Shown in pieces: positions 7,485 to 9,641 of a stretch of DNA of 9,641 bases. The notes beneath the pieces were generated by a model. The model was given only the letters and a program-made list of their open reading frames with translations, did no database searches and had not been told where the DNA came from. This DNA is from an uncultured Actinomycetes bacterium (GTDB lineage: Bacteria; Actinomycetota; Actinomycetes; Nanopelagicales; Nanopelagicaceae): the NCBI GenBank assembly GCA_903893085.1, contig CAITKS010000133.1:1-9641 (forward strand), written 5' to 3'. Both the position numbers and the translations under genes were made by a program. The stretch's first letter is position 1. Every line of letters begins with the position of its first letter.

Positions 7485-7604
7485 AGTGCTTAGTTGGAAA
7501 AAACTTGGGGTGAACGACGGGGCTCGAACCCGCGACATCCCGGACCACAACCGGGTGCTCTACCAGCTGAGCTACGTCCACCATGTGCTGATTAAGTGCT
7601 TAGT
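7485..7604. repeat. 10-bp direct repeat flanking tRNA-His
   Basis: AGTGCTTAGT occurs at 7485-7494 and again at 7595-7604, one copy on each side of tRNA-His and 110 bp apart. The second copy overlaps the candidate -10 box of tRNA-His. The first lies between the tRNA and ppa. There is no integrase or inserted gene, so I do not call an attachment site. Confidence 0.5.
7506..7582 (-). tRNA. tRNA-His (anticodon GTG)
   Basis: The minus strand folds as a full cloverleaf: acceptor GTGGACG/CGTTCAC, D arm GCTC/GAGC, anticodon stem CCCGG/CCGGG around TTGTGGT with anticodon GTG, and a TTCGAGC T loop. The histidine-specific extra G-1 (7582) is encoded and faces the C73 discriminator (7509). CCA follows at 7508-7506, so the 3' end appears to be genomically encoded. 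It sits between orn and ppa, 33 nt after the orn stop. I recall an orn/tRNA-His neighbourhood in other actinobacteria. Confidence 0.97.
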
Positions 7605-7607
7605 GTA
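7602..7607 (-). promoter_or_regulatory. Candidate -10 box TACACT of tRNA-His
   Basis: TACACT on the minus strand ends 19 nt before the G-1 of tRNA-His, predicting a start near 7595. The -35 region would fall in the last codons of orn and has no good match. The spacing to the tRNA equals that seen for tRNA-Arg. Confidence 0.45.
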
Positions 7608-7615
7608 CCTGTTAC

Positions 7616-8188
7616 CTAGTCTTGCTCGTTCCCCGTGGTGGTGGGGATAAACAAAGTTGAGCGGTAATAAGCCAGTTCCGCGATCGAATCTTGGATATCT
7701 CCAAGGGCGCGATGGTTTCCGGTCTTGGCAGGGGCTGTGAAATACAGCTTGGGATACCAACGTCGCGCCAACTCTTTGATCGATGAAACATCGACTGTGC
7801 GGTAATGAAGGTATTCGCTAAGGCGCGGCATATCGCGCGCAATAAAATTGCGATCAACGCTTACTGAATTTCCAGCCAACGGTGATTTACCAGCAACGGT
7901 TCCAGTCGTTTCCAAGTAAGCCAAGATCGCATCTTCGGCCTTACTCATTGTGGTGCCACTTGGAATTTCAGTAATGAGTCCAGAAGTCGTATGCATCTGA
8001 GTTACATATTCATTCATTCCCGCTAATTTTTCTGGGGTCGTTGCAATTACGACATCGACGCCATCGCCAATAACGTTTAGATCAGAATCTGTGACCAAGA
8101 CCGCAATCTCGACCAAGGCATCGCCAACAATGTCGAGGCCGGTCATTTCGCAGTCAATCCAGATCAGGTGGGGCAGGGGTGTAGTCAT
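7616..8188 (-). CDS. orn: Oligoribonuclease
   Basis: Orn is a 3'-to-5' exoribonuclease that degrades di- to pentanucleotide RNAs, including pGpG, at the end of mRNA decay. The 190-residue protein has the DEDDh active site: D12 and E14 in WIDCEMTGLD, D112 in SVSVDRNFI, and H159 with D164 in NHRALGDIQDSI. The MNEYVTQMHTTSGL stretch (58-71) is typical. ATG 8188 is the only usable start: the next ATG (M15) would remove the first two catalytic residues, and upstream in frame there is only tRNA sequence with no start codon. This start lies one base beyond the tRNA-Arg discriminator, so the gene has essentially no leader after tRNA processing. Before processing, the only ribosome-site-like sequence is an AGG inside the tRNA acceptor stem. 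Confidence 0.97.
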   Translation of the reverse strand: MTTPLPHLIWIDCEMTGLDIVGDALVEIAVLVTDSDLNVIGDGVDVVIATTPEKLAGMNEYVTQMHTTSGLITEIPSGTTMSKAEDAILAYLETTGTVAGKSPLAGNSVSVDRNFIARDMPRLSEYLHYRTVDVSSIKELARRWYPKLYFTAPAKTGNHRALGDIQDSIAELAYYRSTLFIPTTTGNEQD

Positions 8189-8189
8189 G

Positions 8190-8263
8190 TGCGCCTGGCA
8201 GGAATCGAACCTGCGACAACTCGCTTAGAAGGCGAGTGCTCTATCCGACTGAGCTACAGGCGC
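8190..8263 (-). tRNA. tRNA-Arg (anticodon TCT)
   Basis: The 74-nt minus-strand cloverleaf has a perfect acceptor stem GCGCCTG/CAGGCGC with discriminator A at 8190. The D arm is GCTC/GAGC, the anticodon stem CTCGC/GCGAG encloses CTTCTAA with anticodon TCT, and the T arm is GCAGG/CCTGC with a TTCGATT loop. CCA is not encoded; the discriminator is followed by one C and then the ATG of orn. It reads AGA/AGG codons. Confidence 0.97.
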
Positions 8264-8282
8264 CTGCAGAGGTCGTTAGTTA

Positions 8283-8288
8283 ATTGTA
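8283..8288 (-). promoter_or_regulatory. Candidate -10 box TACAAT of tRNA-Arg (and orn)
   Basis: TACAAT on the minus strand is five of six to TATAAT and ends 19 nt before the tRNA 5' end, predicting a start near 8276. The -35 would overlap the ettA leader and is not a good match. The orn gene has no other room for a promoter except inside the tRNA, so it is probably transcribed from here. Confidence 0.55.
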
Positions 8289-8315
8289 CCGACACGAGCC
8301 ACTAAGGTTTTCTCC

Positions 8316-9641
8316 ATGGCTGAATTCATTTACACGATGAAAAAGACGCGCAAAGCGCATGGTGACAAGGTAATTCTCGATGACGTGACCTTGATGTTTT
8401 ACCCAGGAGCAAAGATCGGTGTGGTCGGACCTAACGGTGCCGGTAAATCTACGGTCTTGCAGATCATGGCGGGGCTGCAACAACCATCAAATGGTGAGGC
8501 ATACCTGACACCTGGTTACACCGTCGGCATCTTGTTGCAAGAACCTCATCTAAATGAAGAGAAGAACGTTATTGATAACGTTAAAGAAGGTGTGGCCGAA
8601 ACTGTTGCAATGCTCGATCGCTTTAATGCAATCAGCGATGAGATGTCACAACCTGATGCGGATTATGACAAGTTGCTCGCTGAGATGGGAACGCTGCAAG
8701 AACAACTCGATCACCGAAATGCTTGGGAACTTGATTCTTTGCTCGAACAAGCAATGGATGCCCTTCGTTGTCCGCCACCTGATGCCGATGTGAAAGTTTT
8801 ATCCGGCGGTGAAAAGCGTCGCGTTGCTTTATGTAAGTTGCTCCTGGAAGCACCAGATCTATTGCTGCTCGATGAGCCTACAAACCACCTTGATGCTGAA
8901 TCAGTACTTTGGCTAGAACAACATTTAAATAAATACCCAGGTGCTGTTGTTGCGATCACGCACGATAGATATTTCTTGGACAATGTTGCACAGTGGATTC
9001 TCGAACTTGATCGCGGTCGTGCATATCCATACGAAGGTAACTACTCGACTTATCTTGAAACAAAGGCAACTCGTTTGAAGATTGAAGGACAGAAAGATGC
9101 CAAGCGCGCCAAGCGTTTGACTGAAGAACTCGAATGGGTTCGCCAGAATGCAAAGGGTCGCCAAGTTAAATCACAGGCTCGTCTTGCACGTTATGAAGAA
9201 ATGGCTGCCGAGGCAGACAAGATGCGTAAGTTGGACTTTGATGAAATTCAGATTCCACCTGGGCCACGTCTGGGAAATGTTGTTGTAGAAGTAGATCATT
9301 TAGTTAAAGGCTTTGGCGATCGCATCTTGATCGACGACCTTTCATTTACCTTGCCACGCAACGGAATCGTTGGCGTTATCGGACCAAACGGTGCCGGTAA
9401 GACAACGCTCTTTAAAACTATCCTCGGTCTAGAACCAGCAGATTCTGGAAATGTGAAGATCGGTGAAACTGTAAAGATTTCCTACGTAGATCAGTCACGT
9501 GGCGGCATCGATCCAAATAAATCACTCTGGGAAGTTGTTTCCGATGGTTTGGACTTTATTAAAGTCGGCCAAGTTGAAATGCCATCGCGCGCTTACGTTT
9601 CTGCATTTGGATTTAAAGGTCCAGATCAACAGAAGAAAGCC
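8316..9641 (+). CDS. ettA: Energy-dependent translational throttle protein EttA (ABC-F), 3' end beyond window
   Basis: EttA is a soluble ABC-F ATPase that binds the ribosomal E site and regulates entry into elongation according to ATP/ADP. The frame is open for 442 codons to the window end; full EttA is about 555-560 residues. Visible parts: first Walker A GPNGAGKST (38-46), arm region about 95-140, signature LSGGEKRR (162-169), Walker B LLLLDEPTNHLD (182-193) with catalytic E187, H-switch ITHDR (214-218), the P-site tRNA interaction motif/linker helices (about 243-310), and second Walker A GPNGAGKTT (356-364). The second signature and Walker B lie outside. ATG 8316 has AAGG 8 nt upstream. 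The gene is divergent from tRNA-Arg/orn across 52 nt. Confidence 0.97.
   Translation, partial: MAEFIYTMKKTRKAHGDKVILDDVTLMFYPGAKIGVVGPNGAGKSTVLQIMAGLQQPSNGEAYLTPGYTVGILLQEPHLNEEKNVIDNVKEGVAETVAMLDRFNAISDEMSQPDADYDKLLAEMGTLQEQLDHRNAWELDSLLEQAMDALRCPPPDADVKVLSGGEKRRVALCKLLLEAPDLLLLDEPTNHLDAESVLWLEQHLNKYPGAVVAITHDRYFLDNVAQWILELDRGRAYPYEGNYSTYLETKATRLKIEGQKDAKRAKRLTEELEWVRQNAKGRQVKSQARLARYEEMAAEADKMRKLDFDEIQIPPGPRLGNVVVEVDHLVKGFGDRILIDDLSFTLPRNGIVGVIGPNGAGKTTLFKTILGLEPADSGNVKIGETVKISYVDQSRGGIDPNKSLWEVVSDGLDFIKVGQVEMPSRAYVSAFGFKGPDQQKKA

Noticed and set aside
7498..7503. T-run on the minus strand after tRNA-His as a terminator
   Set aside because: Six Ts follow the tRNA, but there is no independent GC-rich hairpin and ppa begins 38 nt downstream on the same strand, so read-through is more likely.
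8554..8793. Plus-strand open frame of 79 codons and minus-strand frames between 8632 and 9164
   Set aside because: All are alternative frames of ettA, whose reading frame carries every ABC-F motif.

Overview
The window looks like a compact chromosomal segment of an actinobacterium with moderately low G+C. The gene families (EttA, oligoribonuclease, family I pyrophosphatase, an Amt/GlnK pair), the very short intergenic gaps and the large secreted Ig-repeat protein fit freshwater 'Candidatus Nanopelagicales' (acI, e.g. Planktophila-like). That placement is inferred from gene content and style, not from a marker-gene comparison. There is no CRISPR array, prophage or insertion sequence.

Left part (1-3570, minus strand): a two-gene cell-surface operon. 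The first gene (2941-3570, TTG start behind a strong Shine-Dalgarno) encodes a 209-residue exported or membrane-anchored protein of unknown function. It overlaps by 8 nt the start of a very large secreted protein (2948 to beyond base 1). The 982 residues visible of that protein are a signal peptide, a bacterial fibrinogen-like domain, a fibronectin type III domain, at least six Ig/MBG-like repeats and the beginning of a GPGGG-type domain. This is the most accessory part of the window and probably acts in attachment or glycan binding.

Middle (3571-5286): a 186-nt divergent intergenic region, then a TMEM175-family putative potassium channel on the plus strand. A minus-strand tRNA-Lys(CTT) follows, with a perfect hairpin in its predicted 5' leader. 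Next is a secreted HNH (DUF1524-type) nuclease-like protein on the plus strand. Its stop overlaps the convergent stop of the PII gene.

Right part (5283-8263, minus strand): a head-to-tail run tRNA-Arg(TCT) - orn - tRNA-His(GTG) - ppa - amt - glnK/glnB. It combines housekeeping RNA turnover (Orn removes nanoRNAs; Ppa removes pyrophosphate) with ammonium uptake and its PII regulator. Two features stand out. The orn start codon lies one base after the tRNA-Arg discriminator, so tRNA 3' processing would give an almost leaderless orn mRNA. The ammonium transporter carries Glu in place of the first pore histidine of the usual twin-His pair. Divergently, on the plus strand, ettA begins at 8316 and runs off the right end after 442 codons.

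No wholly new system is demonstrated. The best leads are the surface operon, the Glu/His Amt pore and the tRNA-coupled start of orn.
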